Of a stretch of 60,218 nt of DNA, positions 25,421-34,678 are shown piece after piece. The DNA is taken from NCBI GenBank assembly GCA_030429045.1, contig JAUIEA010000008.1:1-60218 (forward strand), written 5' to 3'. The notes below the pieces were generated by a model. The model made no database searches and was not told the DNA's origin. It was given only the letters and a program-made list of their open reading frames with translations. A program made the translations under genes and the position numbers. Within the stretch, counting starts at the first letter, position 1, and every line of letters starts with the position of its first letter. The stretch comes from Bacteroidia bacterium. Lineage in GTDB: Bacteria; Bacteroidota; Bacteroidia; Chitinophagales; Saprospiraceae.

Positions 25421-26395
25421 ATGATGGACACATTACCTTTGCCGTTTATTGATTCTTCATCGACCCCGACTAGTTTGTCCTCATCTCAACGCACTGGTAT
25501 CCTCTTTGTCATCCTGGGGAATATCCTCTTCTCGGCCAAGGCCATCTTTGCCAAGCTGATCTACCCCTATGGTGTGGATGCCACCACCCTGATGACCCTG
25601 CGCCTGGGTTTTTCCTTTCCCTTCTTTGCCATGGCCGCGATCTGGGCCTGGCGGAAGAAGCCGGAATTTCGGTTGACAACCAGGGATTGGCGGAAACTTT
25701 CCCTGTTTGCCTTTCTGGGGTATTATGGTGCCAGCTTTCTGAATTTTCTGGGTTTGAAAACTGTTTCTGCAGGTCTGGAACGGTTGATCCTGTTTACCTA
25801 TCCCACCATTGTAGTGGTGCTGTCGGCTGTGTTCCAAAAAATACCGATCACGCGTCAGCAAGGCATGGCGCTGCTCCTGACCTATGGAGGGATTGCCCTG
25901 GTGCTTGTACCAGGATTGCGTGAGTCTTCACAGATGGGTTGGGGAGCCCTGCTCATCCTGGGGAGTTCCATCTTTTTTGCGAGCTACCTGTTGTTGGTCG
26001 GAGATACTATCGCCCGGCTGGGCAGTATCCTGTTCACCAGCCTGATCATGATGCTGGCCGGGACGATGACCTTTATTCATTTCACACTGACCCGTTCACT
26101 GGCAGACCTGGAGTGGCCCATGGAGGTGTATCTGCTTTTTTTGAGTCTCAGTATTTTCTCTACCGTGATCCCGGTGTTTCTGATCTCGGAAGGCATTCGT
26201 CGGCTGGGAGCCAGCAATACAGCCATTATCGCCAGTGTCGGTCCGGTGGCGACCATCGTGCTAGCCTTCATTTTCCTGCATGAGCCGATCACCCTGATCC
26301 AACTGGCTGGTACGACCCTGGTCTTGATCGGAGTGTGGCAGGTGAGCAAGCGACCGGATCGACCGATGGGGGATACACCGGTAAGGGTGAGGTAA
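25421..26395 (+). CDS. DMT-superfamily transporter (two EamA domains)
   Basis: This 324-residue inner-membrane protein has ten predicted membrane helices. The two EamA repeats start at GILFVILGNILFSAKAIFAKLIYPYG and at MGWGALLILGSSIFFASYLLLVGD. Relatives export or import metabolites such as amino acids or nucleotide sugars; the substrate is unknown. The ATG at 25421 is followed at once by a second ATG at 25424, so the start is uncertain by one codon. It stands alone, followed by a repeat-filled spacer. Confidence 0.87.
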   Translation: MMDTLPLPFIDSSSTPTSLSSSQRTGILFVILGNILFSAKAIFAKLIYPYGVDATTLMTLRLGFSFPFFAMAAIWAWRKKPEFRLTTRDWRKLSLFAFLGYYGASFLNFLGLKTVSAGLERLILFTYPTIVVVLSAVFQKIPITRQQGMALLLTYGGIALVLVPGLRESSQMGWGALLILGSSIFFASYLLLVGDTIARLGSILFTSLIMMLAGTMTFIHFTLTRSLADLEWPMEVYLLFLSLSIFSTVIPVFLISEGIRRLGASNTAIIASVGPVATIVLAFIFLHEPITLIQLAGTTLVLIGVWQVSKRPDRPMGDTPVRVR

Positions 26396-26400
26396 AGGGG

Positions 26401-26468
26401 TAAATTCCAAATCTCAAAACCCAAATCTCAATCAAATCCCAAGCACCAATAGACAATGACCGAAACGG
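26401..26468. repeat. Dispersed intergenic repeat, partial copy
   Basis: An A/C-rich stretch (AATTCCAAATCTC...) ends in a 27-base block (26442-26468) found again without change at 26568-26594. The right half of the hairpin seen in the second copy is missing here. Confidence 0.8.
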
Positions 26469-26524
26469 GAGGGTTCGGTGGGTAGATTGTTTTTTAACGT
26501 GGACAGATCTCTTTGGGTCCGGAT

Positions 26525-26667
26525 GAAAAATTCCAAATCCCAAAAAACAAAATCCAAATAAATTCGAAGCACCAATAGACAATGACCGAAACGGAAGGTC
26601 GTTTTGGTCATTGAGTTTTCGGATTTGGTGCTTGTTTGAATTTTGGTGCTTGTTATTTGTGATTTCC
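26525..26667. repeat. Dispersed intergenic hairpin repeat, full copy
   Basis: The left arm holds AATGACCGAAACG and the right arm CGTTTTGGTCATT. Outside them AAGCACCAA pairs with TTTGGTGCTT. The end reads ATTTGTGATTTCCCC, as does the related element near 27.6 kb. Non-coding. Confidence 0.8.
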
Positions 26668-26668
26668 C

Positions 26669-27412
26669 CTAATTGGCATTGATCACCTCGCCCGACCCTG
26701 TAATGGTCGTTGAAACATTCGGATTGCCTTTATAGAAGACATTCCCACTACCCCCGATAAAGACCGCAAGGTTATCCCAGGCATATACATAGGCATTTCC
26801 GCTCCCGGTGATACTGACGCCTGCATCGTTGGTCTGGATGGAATATCCCCGATAATTCCCGCTACCAGTGATCTCGATATCAAGCGTTTCCAGATCTGGA
26901 AAGGCGTCATGACCGGTGACGTTTCCACTGCCATGGATGCCCACGGTCAGCTCGGTGGTGCCGGTGACTTCCTGAAGATTGATGTTTCCGGAACCCAGGA
27001 TCCGGACTGTCAGATCTGACAGATCGCTGAAGTCCCCGATATCAATAGTACCGGAGCCACTGAGCAGAACCTGATCCAGGTGAGGAACAGAGATGGTCAA
27101 TACGAAGTTATCATATGTATAGCACTTGTCATCATCCAGCTGGATGAGCCACACCCCATTGATCACCTTGGTTTCCAGATCGTCCAGGATGTTTTCGTTG
27201 GCGATGGCAGTTACGTTCTGTACCGGTCCCTGAACCAGGTTGACCTCGGCAGCGATCTGGAGGTCTATCCCGGTAAAGGGGTCTACATCTATGGTCTGGG
27301 TGTACAGGTCGCCGGTGCCTTTGATACATAAATGGTCACGAAAGCAACCCGTCGCAAACAGGGAGGTCAATGCAATCAGGCTGAATAGGGTCATGCCTTT
27401 TTTCATCTTCAA
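26669..27412 (-). CDS. Head-GIN-domain lipoprotein (DUF2807)
   Basis: This 247-residue exported lipoprotein has a signal peptide ending in the lipobox LFATGC (Cys at about residue 23). The rest is a DUF2807 'head GIN' beta-solenoid: repeated turns of the form SGSG/GSGN (VLLSGSGTIDIG, RILGSGNINL, GIHGSGNVTG, EITGSGNYRG, SITGSGNAYVY, FIGGSGNVFY, TITGSGEV). Such solenoids are found at Bacteroidota cell surfaces, and some are proposed adhesins. The gene is flanked on both sides by copies of one dispersed repeat family. A second family member lies at 34679-35434. Confidence 0.88.
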   Translation of the reverse strand: MKMKKGMTLFSLIALTSLFATGCFRDHLCIKGTGDLYTQTIDVDPFTGIDLQIAAEVNLVQGPVQNVTAIANENILDDLETKVINGVWLIQLDDDKCYTYDNFVLTISVPHLDQVLLSGSGTIDIGDFSDLSDLTVRILGSGNINLQEVTGTTELTVGIHGSGNVTGHDAFPDLETLDIEITGSGNYRGYSIQTNDAGVSITGSGNAYVYAWDNLAVFIGGSGNVFYKGNPNVSTTITGSGEVINAN

Positions 27413-27545
27413 AAAGTTTGTTTGATCACAAAACGAATAGCTGTCCAGATCTGTGAGGCGGGGTTGGGAAAATTGACATTTTTATAACATACACGGGATA
27501 AGTGGTTAAAAAAATGCCTGCTGAACACAGCGACCAGGCACCCAT

Positions 27546-27633
27546 GCCCAATGACAAAAACGAGATTCCGTTATGGTCATTGGCATTTCGGATTTATTTG
27601 CGATTTGGTGTTTATGATTTGTGATTTTTCCCC
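27546..27633. repeat. Dispersed intergenic hairpin repeat, diverged copy
   Basis: Arms CCAATGACAAAAACG and CGTTATGGTCATTGG, followed by the shared TTTGGTGTTT...TTTGTGATTT tail. It has the same orientation as the copy at 26525-26667, on the other side of the head-GIN gene. Confidence 0.7.
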
Positions 27634-27644
27634 TCCCTTCCCTC

Positions 27645-27675
27645 TTGCAACTTGTCGTCCAACAGAGTATCTTAG
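27645..27675 (+). promoter_or_regulatory. Probable promoter of the M28 peptidase gene
   Basis: A TTG at 27645-27647 and TATCTTAG at 27668-27675 are separated by 20 bases, close to the Bacteroidota TTG-N19-21-TAnnTTTG pattern. The start codon follows 18 bases later. Confidence 0.5.
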
Positions 27676-27693
27676 GCTCCTCAATCCCTCCTG

Positions 27694-29274
27694 ATGAAAC
27701 GCTTCCTCCCTCTGGCCATCTTGATGGCCTTTTCACTGTCGTTTGTCTGCGCACAAAATGCGGCACCTCAGGTCATGATCACCAATGTATCCGTGGATGA
27801 ACCGGCCCAGGCTGTCTACGTGACCTACGATCTGCTGGATCTGGAATATGACCCCTGTGAAGTCTGGTTCGGGATCTCCCTGGATGGGGGTACCACCTTT
27901 TTATCGCAGAACGGAACAGTCTTTGGCGATCTGGGACCGGGTATCGAACCTGGCACCAATCGACAGATCTCCTGGTTTTCTTCCAATGTGCCCGATCTGT
28001 ATCAGGCCGTTATCCGCGTAGTCGCCGACGATGGTCACCCCGTGGATATCCAGACATTGGTCGATCAGGTCGATGAGACTGGTCTTTATGCACGACTTGA
28101 GCAGTTGGCGATCAAACGCCATCACAGTGCAGCTCCGGTAGGCCTGGATGAAGTACGGGACAGTATTCGCTCCGCTTTTGATCAATTCGGACTGCAGGTG
28201 GAGGAACAACCCACCACCTATCAGGGGGCCACGTATCCCAATATCATCGGCCGACAGGGGGGCTGGGTCCAGGAGGATACAACCTATATCGTAGATGCCC
28301 ATTACGATGGTGTCAGTTCCGGACCCGGAGCTGATGACAATGCTTCCGGCACTGTAGCCATGCTGGAGATAGCCCGCATACTCAGTCAGGTGCCCTGTCG
28401 AAAAAGCCTGCGTTATATCGGTTTCTGCTTTGAGGAACAGGGCCTGGTCGGGAGCAACGAATATGTCAACAAGGGCGGGATCAAATCCTGGGAGAAGATC
28501 AGTGGAGTTCTGAATATGGAGATGATCGGCTATTTCAATAACAAGATCAACAGTCAGGAGATCCCCCCCGGATTCGATGTGCTTTTTCCAGCGGCTACCG
28601 CCGAGATCGAGTCCCAGCTGAATCGTGGAAACTTTCTGATCGTTGTCGGGAACACGGCCTCCGAGTCGCTGATCAATACGTATGTATCCGCTGCTGATCA
28701 ATATGTCCCGCAGTTGCGCACCATCTCCCTGGCGGTGCCTGGAAATGGCCAGATCGCACCTGACCTTCGCCGAAGCGACCATTCGCGATTCTGGGATGAT
28801 GGCTATCAAGCACTCATGCTGACGGACGGAGCCGAAACCAGGAATAAGAATTACCATACCGCCAAGGATGTCATAGACAGTCTCGATCTGCCCTTCTTCA
28901 GCAATAATGTGCGGGCCACCCTGGCAACAGCAGCCACCCTGGCCGAACCGATGCACGCCGATATGGACCATTATTTCCTGAGCGATCTGGTGGGTATTGA
29001 CCACGGTGGACATGCAGCCTTTCCGTGCTATGTTTCCATTTCTCCGAATCCTACCCGGGACCAGCTGGAGGTCAATCTGGGCGACTGTCATCTGCGCGAT
29101 CTGACATTCACCCTGTATTCCCTGGATGGCCGGCGATTGCAGGTCAATCAGATGCCCACGGGTGAGAATTCCCCGGTCTTTCGCCTTTCTCTGGGTGATC
29201 ATCCATCAGGTACCTATCTGCTCCATATTCGCTCGGGGAGGCATCTCACCAGCCAGAAGGTTTTTGTCGAATAA
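27694..29274 (+). CDS. T9SS-secreted M28 family metallopeptidase
   Basis: This 526-residue secreted aminopeptidase-like enzyme has a signal peptide (residues 1-20, cleavage near CAQ-N), then an extracellular-type domain. The M28 domain shows VDAHYDGVSSGPGADDNASG (His and Asp zinc ligands), CFEEQGLVGSNEY (Glu pair), and RSDHSRFWDDGY plus KNYHTAKDV with the final His. The C-terminal about 80 residues form a type A T9SS sorting domain (SISPNPTRDQLEVNLGD, ending in LHIRSGRHLTSQKVFVE). It probably digests peptides outside the cell. Two Cys in CPCRK and CFEE may form a disulfide. Confidence 0.9.
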   Translation: MKRFLPLAILMAFSLSFVCAQNAAPQVMITNVSVDEPAQAVYVTYDLLDLEYDPCEVWFGISLDGGTTFLSQNGTVFGDLGPGIEPGTNRQISWFSSNVPDLYQAVIRVVADDGHPVDIQTLVDQVDETGLYARLEQLAIKRHHSAAPVGLDEVRDSIRSAFDQFGLQVEEQPTTYQGATYPNIIGRQGGWVQEDTTYIVDAHYDGVSSGPGADDNASGTVAMLEIARILSQVPCRKSLRYIGFCFEEQGLVGSNEYVNKGGIKSWEKISGVLNMEMIGYFNNKINSQEIPPGFDVLFPAATAEIESQLNRGNFLIVVGNTASESLINTYVSAADQYVPQLRTISLAVPGNGQIAPDLRRSDHSRFWDDGYQALMLTDGAETRNKNYHTAKDVIDSLDLPFFSNNVRATLATAATLAEPMHADMDHYFLSDLVGIDHGGHAAFPCYVSISPNPTRDQLEVNLGDCHLRDLTFTLYSLDGRRLQVNQMPTGENSPVFRLSLGDHPSGTYLLHIRSGRHLTSQKVFVE

Positions 29275-29338
29275 AGCCTGAGCGAGAGTCGTCTTCAATC
29301 CATCCACTTCTCAGTTAGGGGATGGTCGGGGGAGACAC

Positions 29339-29346
29339 TACCTTTG
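29339..29346 (+). promoter_or_regulatory. -7 box before rlmD
   Basis: TACCTTTG matches TAnnTTTG and ends only five bases before the rlmD start codon, which suggests a leader of zero to a few bases. Confidence 0.5.
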
Positions 29347-29351
29347 CTGTC

Positions 29352-30755
29352 ATGGGAAGACGTAAAAGACCCCTGGTACAGGGTGTAAGGATCACCGGAC
29401 TGGCGGACAAAGGCCGTGGAGTCGGTCGCGATGAGGCAGGTCGGGTCTATTTTATCAAGGAAACAGCACCCGGTGATGTGGTGAATGTGCAGGTGCTGCG
29501 CAAGAAAAAATCCTTTTTTGAAGCCATCGTCACCGAATACGTCACCCGTTCACCTCATCGAATGAAGCCCTTCTGTGAAGACTTCGACTTTTGCGGCGGC
29601 TGTTCGTTCCAGCATGTGGACTATGCTATCCAGCTTGCCGAAAAACAACGACAGGTAGAAGATGCCTTTCGGCGGATCGGCCATATCGATCCGGGAGAGG
29701 TATTGCCCATCCTGGGCTGTCCGGAGACGACACACTATCGCAACAAACTGGAATTCGGTTTTTCGTGCAAAAAGTGGCTCACCCGCGATGAGATCGCATC
29801 GGGGATCACCAATGAGCAGAATGTCCTGGGGCTGCATCCCCAAAAGGCTTTTGACAAGATCCTGGACCTGAAGACCTGTCACTTGCAGGCCGACCCGTCC
29901 GAAGCGATCCGCCATGCCTGCCGACAGATCGGCCTGGATCAGGACCTGACGTTTTACGATGTGATAGAGCACAAAGGCTTCCTCCGTCAGTTGGTCGTCC
30001 GTGTATTCACAACGGGTCAGGTACTGGTCGTTGTCGGATTCGGAGAAGATGATCCGGACAAGCGTAAGGCCTATCTGGATGCCGTACAGGCTGCCGTTCC
30101 CGGTATTACCAGCCTTCAGTATTTCGTCAATCAAAAAATGAATGACTTTTTCCTGGACCTGCCTATACATGTCCATCAAGGGCCGGCTCAGGTTGAGGAG
30201 GAACTGGGACATGTCCGGTTTCAGGTCGGTCCAAAGTCCTTCTTTCAGACCAATACGCGCCAGGCCCGGCGTTTGTATGATGTGGTCCTGGAGTTTGCTG
30301 CACTGACCGGTACCGAAAAGGTGTATGACCTGTATACCGGACTGGGCAGTATTGCCCTCTATGTGGCCCGATCCTGTGCGTCAATTGTGGGGATCGAGGA
30401 AGTGGAGGCAGCAATCGAGGATGCACGCGGCAATGCCATCCTGAATGGCATCACCAATGCCACATTTTATGCCGGCGATGTCCGGCAGGTCATGGACCTG
30501 GACTTCATGACCAAATACGGTCGCCCTGACCTGCTGATCACCGATCCCCCGCGTGCAGGTATGCATGCCGATGTGGTTTCCGCCATTCGCGAATTGGCCC
30601 CGCCCCGAATTGTCTATGTCAGTTGTAATCCGGCCACGCAGGCCAGGGATATCGGTTTATTGGGAGAAGCCTACCGGGTAGTGCGTACCCGGGCTGTGGA
30701 TATGTTCCCACATACCCATCACGTGGAAAACGTGGCTCTCCTGGAAAAGATCTAA
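29352..30755 (+). CDS. rlmD: 23S rRNA (uracil-5-)-methyltransferase, RlmD/RumA type
   Basis: This 467-residue SAM-dependent enzyme methylates a uridine of 23S rRNA or a related RNA target. An N-terminal TRAM domain (VRITGLADKGRGVGRDEAG) is followed by a probable [4Fe-4S] site with Cys75, Cys81, Cys84 and Cys176 (CEDFDFCGGC and KTCHLQ). The SAM site reads VYDLYTGLGSIALYVA, the base-flip region is ITDPPRAGMH, and the catalytic Cys is in VYVSCNPA (about residue 425). I chose ATG 29352; an earlier start adds ten residues. The exact target position is inferred from family membership. Confidence 0.9.
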   Translation: MGRRKRPLVQGVRITGLADKGRGVGRDEAGRVYFIKETAPGDVVNVQVLRKKKSFFEAIVTEYVTRSPHRMKPFCEDFDFCGGCSFQHVDYAIQLAEKQRQVEDAFRRIGHIDPGEVLPILGCPETTHYRNKLEFGFSCKKWLTRDEIASGITNEQNVLGLHPQKAFDKILDLKTCHLQADPSEAIRHACRQIGLDQDLTFYDVIEHKGFLRQLVVRVFTTGQVLVVVGFGEDDPDKRKAYLDAVQAAVPGITSLQYFVNQKMNDFFLDLPIHVHQGPAQVEEELGHVRFQVGPKSFFQTNTRQARRLYDVVLEFAALTGTEKVYDLYTGLGSIALYVARSCASIVGIEEVEAAIEDARGNAILNGITNATFYAGDVRQVMDLDFMTKYGRPDLLITDPPRAGMHADVVSAIRELAPPRIVYVSCNPATQARDIGLLGEAYRVVRTRAVDMFPHTHHVENVALLEKI

Positions 30756-30776
30756 TCGGCTACCTTCGTATCGATT

Positions 30777-31136
30777 ATGGAAGCGGAAAACAAATTGCAA
30801 CAGATCAAAGCCGATCTGCAACCCTATATCAAGATGATGGGTACCCTGGCTGACCAGGTCCTGGTTCAGGATGTATCCAACTATCCGATCTTTGTCATTC
30901 ATCCGGACACCATTGAATTGGGATTGCCCGTGGTGGAGAAGGGCCCGAACAACCGATGGGCCATCCATGTCTCCACCCTGGAGGAATTTTCGGCCAAACA
31001 GCTGATCCAGGAGGAAAAGGTGGCGGAATTCAGAAAGGTGTACAAGGATCCTGAACACCATCTGTGTCTCTTTGTCCTGTCAGATCTGGGGGCGCAGTTT
31101 ATTTTTATTCCCAGGGCTGAACCGGCCTCATCCTGA
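30777..31136 (+). CDS. Conserved hypothetical protein, 119 residues
   Basis: The small soluble protein starts at ATG 30777, 21 bp after rlmD. It has an N-terminal helix (EAENKLQQIKADLQPYIKMMG) and an alpha/beta body with FVIHPDTIELGLPV, WAIHVSTLEEF and LFVLSDLGAQFIFIPR. There is no signal peptide or membrane segment. A TACCTTCG sequence eight bases before the ATG may be its own promoter box. I recognise this as a Bacteroidota-type hypothetical but cannot assign a function. Confidence 0.75.
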   Translation: MEAENKLQQIKADLQPYIKMMGTLADQVLVQDVSNYPIFVIHPDTIELGLPVVEKGPNNRWAIHVSTLEEFSAKQLIQEEKVAEFRKVYKDPEHHLCLFVLSDLGAQFIFIPRAEPASS

Positions 31137-31270
31137 CCACTCCCAGCGCTACGATCATCCGCCTCTCTCCCGGTTCGAAACACTCCCTGATCGGGACAGA
31201 ATGCTGAGTTCTGCTTATCTTTCACTGGGACCAACCACCAGGTATTACATCATTTCGAGCGAGGAGAGCG

Positions 31271-31978
31271 ATGGTAATAGCGGGTTTAAGTCGACTGGGA
31301 GAGGCCTTTCTGGACCTTCTCTATCCCCGGCTGTGTGCTGCATGTGGTATTCATCAGCCCATCCGGGAAGCAGCACTGTGTATCAGGTGTCAATTGGAAC
31401 TGCCGCGTACCGATTATCATCATTTTGCAGAAAACCCCATCACCCGGCGATTGATGGGTCGTTTCCCGCTGCAATCTGCAACAGCCATGTTTTACTTCGT
31501 CAAGGATACCCCGATCCAGCAGCTGTTGCACCGCATCAAGTACCTGGGTCAAAAGGAAGCAGCTGAGGCTTTGGGCCGGCAATATGGCCGTGAGCTTATC
31601 GAACTGGAGCCCTATAGAGATATTGACCTGGTCATACCGGTCCCGTTGCATCCCTCCAGGGAGCATCAACGGGGCTATAACCAGAGTGCCTGGCTGGCCC
31701 GGGGGCTCGCCGATGGATTAGGCCGTCCTGTTGATGAGCGGGCCTTGTCCCGGACACGAAAAACAGAGACGCAGACCCACAAATCCCGTCAGGAACGCCT
31801 GTTCAATACGGAAGGCGCCTTTCGTGTGCGTGATTTCCGCAGAGTCGTGGGTAAACACGTCTTGCTGGTCGATGATGTCATGACCACAGGTGCAACGCTG
31901 GAAGCCTGTGCATTGCCTCTTCTACAGGTTGATGGCGTTCAGCTGAGCATCGTCACCCTGGCCATTGCCCAGGATTGA
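31271..31978 (+). CDS. comF: ComF-family phosphoribosyltransferase-like protein
   Basis: The 235-residue protein has the ComF architecture: an N-terminal zinc-ribbon (LCAACGIHQ and LCIRCQLELP), then the double-zinc/PRTase body with VIPVPLHPSREHQRGYNQS and the PRPP-binding motif VLLVDDVMTTGAT near the end. ComF proteins support natural DNA uptake in some bacteria, and their PRTase-like fold is widespread; DNA uptake is not proven here. The start is the ATG at 31271, ahead of the membrane-like helix GLSRLGEAFLDLLYPRLC. Confidence 0.88.
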   Translation: MVIAGLSRLGEAFLDLLYPRLCAACGIHQPIREAALCIRCQLELPRTDYHHFAENPITRRLMGRFPLQSATAMFYFVKDTPIQQLLHRIKYLGQKEAAEALGRQYGRELIELEPYRDIDLVIPVPLHPSREHQRGYNQSAWLARGLADGLGRPVDERALSRTRKTETQTHKSRQERLFNTEGAFRVRDFRRVVGKHVLLVDDVMTTGATLEACALPLLQVDGVQLSIVTLAIAQD

Positions 31979-31986
31979 ATGCAGTC

Positions 31987-32544
31987 TCAATACGCCCGCA
32001 GGTTGATAAAGTGCCGGAAGCCGAAATTGGCATACAGGTTCTCCGTCGTGGTGTTCAATCCACCTTCGAGGAAGAGTTCCATGTTATTCTTGAAGTCACG
32101 AATACGGAAGTAGCTCAACTCGATACCCACTGTGAATTGGGTGTTGTCTTCATCTGCTGAAAACAGGTACTGCATTCCCCCCTTGGCCATGGCGGTAAAG
32201 GCATTGCTGTTGTGAGCAGCGCATTTATTGCCGTTGGTCCGCCACAATCCGGCACCGACCTCCAACCGGACGAAGGGCTGAAAATCGATCGTTTCCTCGA
32301 TGGCCTCGGAATCGAAATCAGCAGTCACCGTTGTTCCTCCCTGGAAGCGTCCCATAAAGTTGTGGGTGCCGATGCCAAAACCCGCATCAGCGCCAAGGCC
32401 GGCGTTCTGGGTGAGTTCGGAAATATTGGATGTGTGCAGATAGATACCGGGAATATCCAGGAACAGGCGAGCTTGTTGGGCTTGCAGAGACAAGCCACTG
32501 ATCAGGAGTGTCAGTGCGAGGATGAACTTGAAGGGTCCTTTCAT
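31987..32544 (-). CDS. Outer-membrane beta-barrel-like protein
   Basis: The 185-residue exported protein has a signal peptide (about 1-22, cleavage near LQA-Q). The rest alternates hydrophobic and polar residues in beta-strand fashion (GADAGFGIGTHNFMGRFQGGTTVTADF, FVRLEVGAGLW, FTVGIELSYFRIRDF) and ends in an aromatic residue (LRAY), as outer-membrane barrels do. It is eight bases from the convergent comF gene. The function is unknown. Confidence 0.75.
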   Translation of the reverse strand: MKGPFKFILALTLLISGLSLQAQQARLFLDIPGIYLHTSNISELTQNAGLGADAGFGIGTHNFMGRFQGGTTVTADFDSEAIEETIDFQPFVRLEVGAGLWRTNGNKCAAHNSNAFTAMAKGGMQYLFSADEDNTQFTVGIELSYFRIRDFKNNMELFLEGGLNTTTENLYANFGFRHFINLRAY

Positions 32545-32629
32545 GTTGTGTTTTCTTTTGAAGGTAGAGACTGTTCACGCAAAAATAGCTGCCTTATCGG
32601 AATGTAGGGTCTGTTGATGCCGGACAAGC

Positions 32630-32637
32630 TATCTTTG
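32630..32637 (+). promoter_or_regulatory. -7 box before purF
   Basis: TATCTTTG matches TAnnTTTG and lies 15 bases before the ATG of the amidophosphoribosyltransferase gene. Confidence 0.5.
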
Positions 32638-32652
32638 TAGACGATTCAGCGT

Positions 32653-34545
32653 ATGAGTGATCAGATCAAACACGAATGTGGGCTTGCTTTTGTCCGGTTG
32701 CTAAAGCCGGTATCCTACTACAGCGAGCACTACGGAAATCCCCTTTACGGTCTGCAGAAGGTCCGCTTGCTCATGCAGAAGATGCGAAACCGCGGACAGG
32801 ATGGTGCCGGACTGGCCACCATAAAATTACATGCCGAGCCGGGACAGCGGTACATCAGTCGCCGCCGCAGCGTGGATTCAGACTATCTGAAGGATTTGTT
32901 CAAAGGGGTTTACGACCACTTCTCCGAATTGCCTGCCGATCAGGTCCAGGATGCGGAATGGATGTATAAGAACATGCCCTATACCGGCGAGGTGATCATG
33001 GGGCATCTTCGCTACGGTACCCATGGCGACAATTCGATCGAGACCTGCCATCCCTTTCTCCGTCAGAACAACTGGATCACCCGAAATCTGGTCCTGGCGG
33101 GCAATTTCAACATGACCAATGTGGATGAGCTGTTCAATGAGCTGGTCGAGCTGGGGCAATATCCCAAGGAGCGGTCAGACACGGTCACGGTCATGGAAAA
33201 GATCGGACATTTCCTGGACGATGAAGTCCAGCGGCTCTACACCTGGTTCAAACCGGATGGCTATGATAATCAGCAGATCAATGAATTGATCTTTGAACAC
33301 CTGGATATCCAGCGGTTGTTGCGAAGGGCCAGTCGAAAGTTTGACGGAGGCTATGTGATTGCCGGCATGATCGGTCACGGAGATGCATTTGTCATACGTG
33401 ATCCGGCCGGTATCCGTCCCGCTTATTATTACCAGGATGATGAAATTGTGTTGGCGGCATCAGAGCGCCCGGCCATTCAGACTGCTTTAAATATCAAATT
33501 TGAGCAGGTCAGGGAATTGCAACCCGGACATGCGCTGATCGTCAAACGAAGTGGTGAAATCGCTGAACTGCCCTTTACCGAACCGACCAATCGAGCAGCC
33601 TGCAGCTTTGAACGAATTTATTTCAGCCGGGGAACAGATCGCGAGATCTACCTGGAACGCAAAAAGCTGGGTGAATTGCTGGCAGAGCGTGTTCTCGATG
33701 AGGTGGATTACGATGTGGAGAACACCGTCTTCTCGTTTGTCCCCAATACGGCCGAATCGGCATTTTTCGGGTTGATCGAAGGCATTGACAATGCACTGAA
33801 CAAGCGAAAGATCGGCGAAATTCAGGCCCTGGGTGCAAATCCCTCGAATGAGGATCTGGCGAAAATTCTGCATCGGCGGGCCAGAGTGGAGAAGCTGGTG
33901 GTCAAGGATGCCAAACAGCGCACCTTTATCAGTGCCGATCAGGCTCGCGGTGAACTGGTGAGTCATGTCTATGATGTGACCTATGGCATTGTCCGGGACA
34001 GTGTTGATACGGCTGTGTTGCTGGATGATTCCATCGTGAGGGGAACGACGTTACAGGACAGCCTGATCACCATTGTGGCCAGGTTGAATCCCAAACGCAT
34101 CATCATCCTTTCTTCGGCTCCCCAGATCCGATATCCGGATTGTTACGGGATCGACATGTCCAAGATGGGAGAGTTTGTCGCCTTTCGGGCCCTGGTCAAT
34201 TTATTGCGACGGGACAAGAAGACCCATCTCCTGGATGAGGCATATGATCGCTGCAAATTTTCGGAGACGTTGCCGTTATCTGAAATGCAGAATGAGGTCC
34301 GCAATATTTTTGATGCCTATACAGCACAGGAGATTTCAGACGAGATCGCCCGGATCGTCACCCCGAAAGGGCTGGATATTCCCGTGACGGTCATTTATCA
34401 GACGTTGGAAAATCTGCACGAGGCCTGTCCGTTGAATACAGGCGACTGGTATTTTTCCGGTCGATATCCGACACCCGGGGGCAATCGGGTGATCAATCGG
34501 GCATTCATTAACTATATGGAAAAGAAGAACGTTCGGGCGTATTAA
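32653..34545 (+). CDS. purF: Amidophosphoribosyltransferase, long Bacteroidota form
   Basis: This 630-residue enzyme is of the PurF type: it transfers ammonia from glutamine to PRPP in purine synthesis. The nucleophile Cys is residue 9 (IKHECGLAFVRL), so an eight-residue propeptide must be removed. The glutaminase part continues with RNRGQDGAGLAT and GHLRYGTHGDNSIETCHPF. The PRTase part has VLLDDSIVRGTTLQDSL at about residues 455-470 and LSSAPQIRYPDCYGIDM. It is longer than the classic E. coli PurF (about 505 residues), with insertions. A bidirectional terminator follows. Confidence 0.92.
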   Translation: MSDQIKHECGLAFVRLLKPVSYYSEHYGNPLYGLQKVRLLMQKMRNRGQDGAGLATIKLHAEPGQRYISRRRSVDSDYLKDLFKGVYDHFSELPADQVQDAEWMYKNMPYTGEVIMGHLRYGTHGDNSIETCHPFLRQNNWITRNLVLAGNFNMTNVDELFNELVELGQYPKERSDTVTVMEKIGHFLDDEVQRLYTWFKPDGYDNQQINELIFEHLDIQRLLRRASRKFDGGYVIAGMIGHGDAFVIRDPAGIRPAYYYQDDEIVLAASERPAIQTALNIKFEQVRELQPGHALIVKRSGEIAELPFTEPTNRAACSFERIYFSRGTDREIYLERKKLGELLAERVLDEVDYDVENTVFSFVPNTAESAFFGLIEGIDNALNKRKIGEIQALGANPSNEDLAKILHRRARVEKLVVKDAKQRTFISADQARGELVSHVYDVTYGIVRDSVDTAVLLDDSIVRGTTLQDSLITIVARLNPKRIIILSSAPQIRYPDCYGIDMSKMGEFVAFRALVNLLRRDKKTHLLDEAYDRCKFSETLPLSEMQNEVRNIFDAYTAQEISDEIARIVTPKGLDIPVTVIYQTLENLHEACPLNTGDWYFSGRYPTPGGNRVINRAFINYMEKKNVRAY

Positions 34546-34624
34546 CCTGGAATAGATTGCCGATACCTTCGGATAGAAGAAACAGGGAGCAATGATCTGT
34601 TTCAAAAAAGGTCATCGGAAAAAG

Positions 34625-34659
34625 AAAAGCCATTTATTCGAATAGAATAAATGGCTTTT
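34625..34659. terminator. Bidirectional terminator after purF
   Basis: Perfect arms AAAAGCCATTTATTC and GAATAAATGGCTTTT with a five-base loop. It separates purF from the convergent head-GIN gene. Confidence 0.9.
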
Positions 34660-34678
34660 CCTGTCGAGAGCAATGCGG

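Noticed and set aside
27901-29202. A 433-codon open frame on the minus strand opposite the M28 peptidase gene
   Set aside because: The plus-strand frame has a signal peptide, peptidase motifs and a sorting domain. The opposite frame has none and is explained by codon bias.
31170-31260. A GGTTCGAA sequence like a tRNA T-loop
   Set aside because: No cloverleaf can be formed around it: no acceptor stem, D-arm or anticodon arm.
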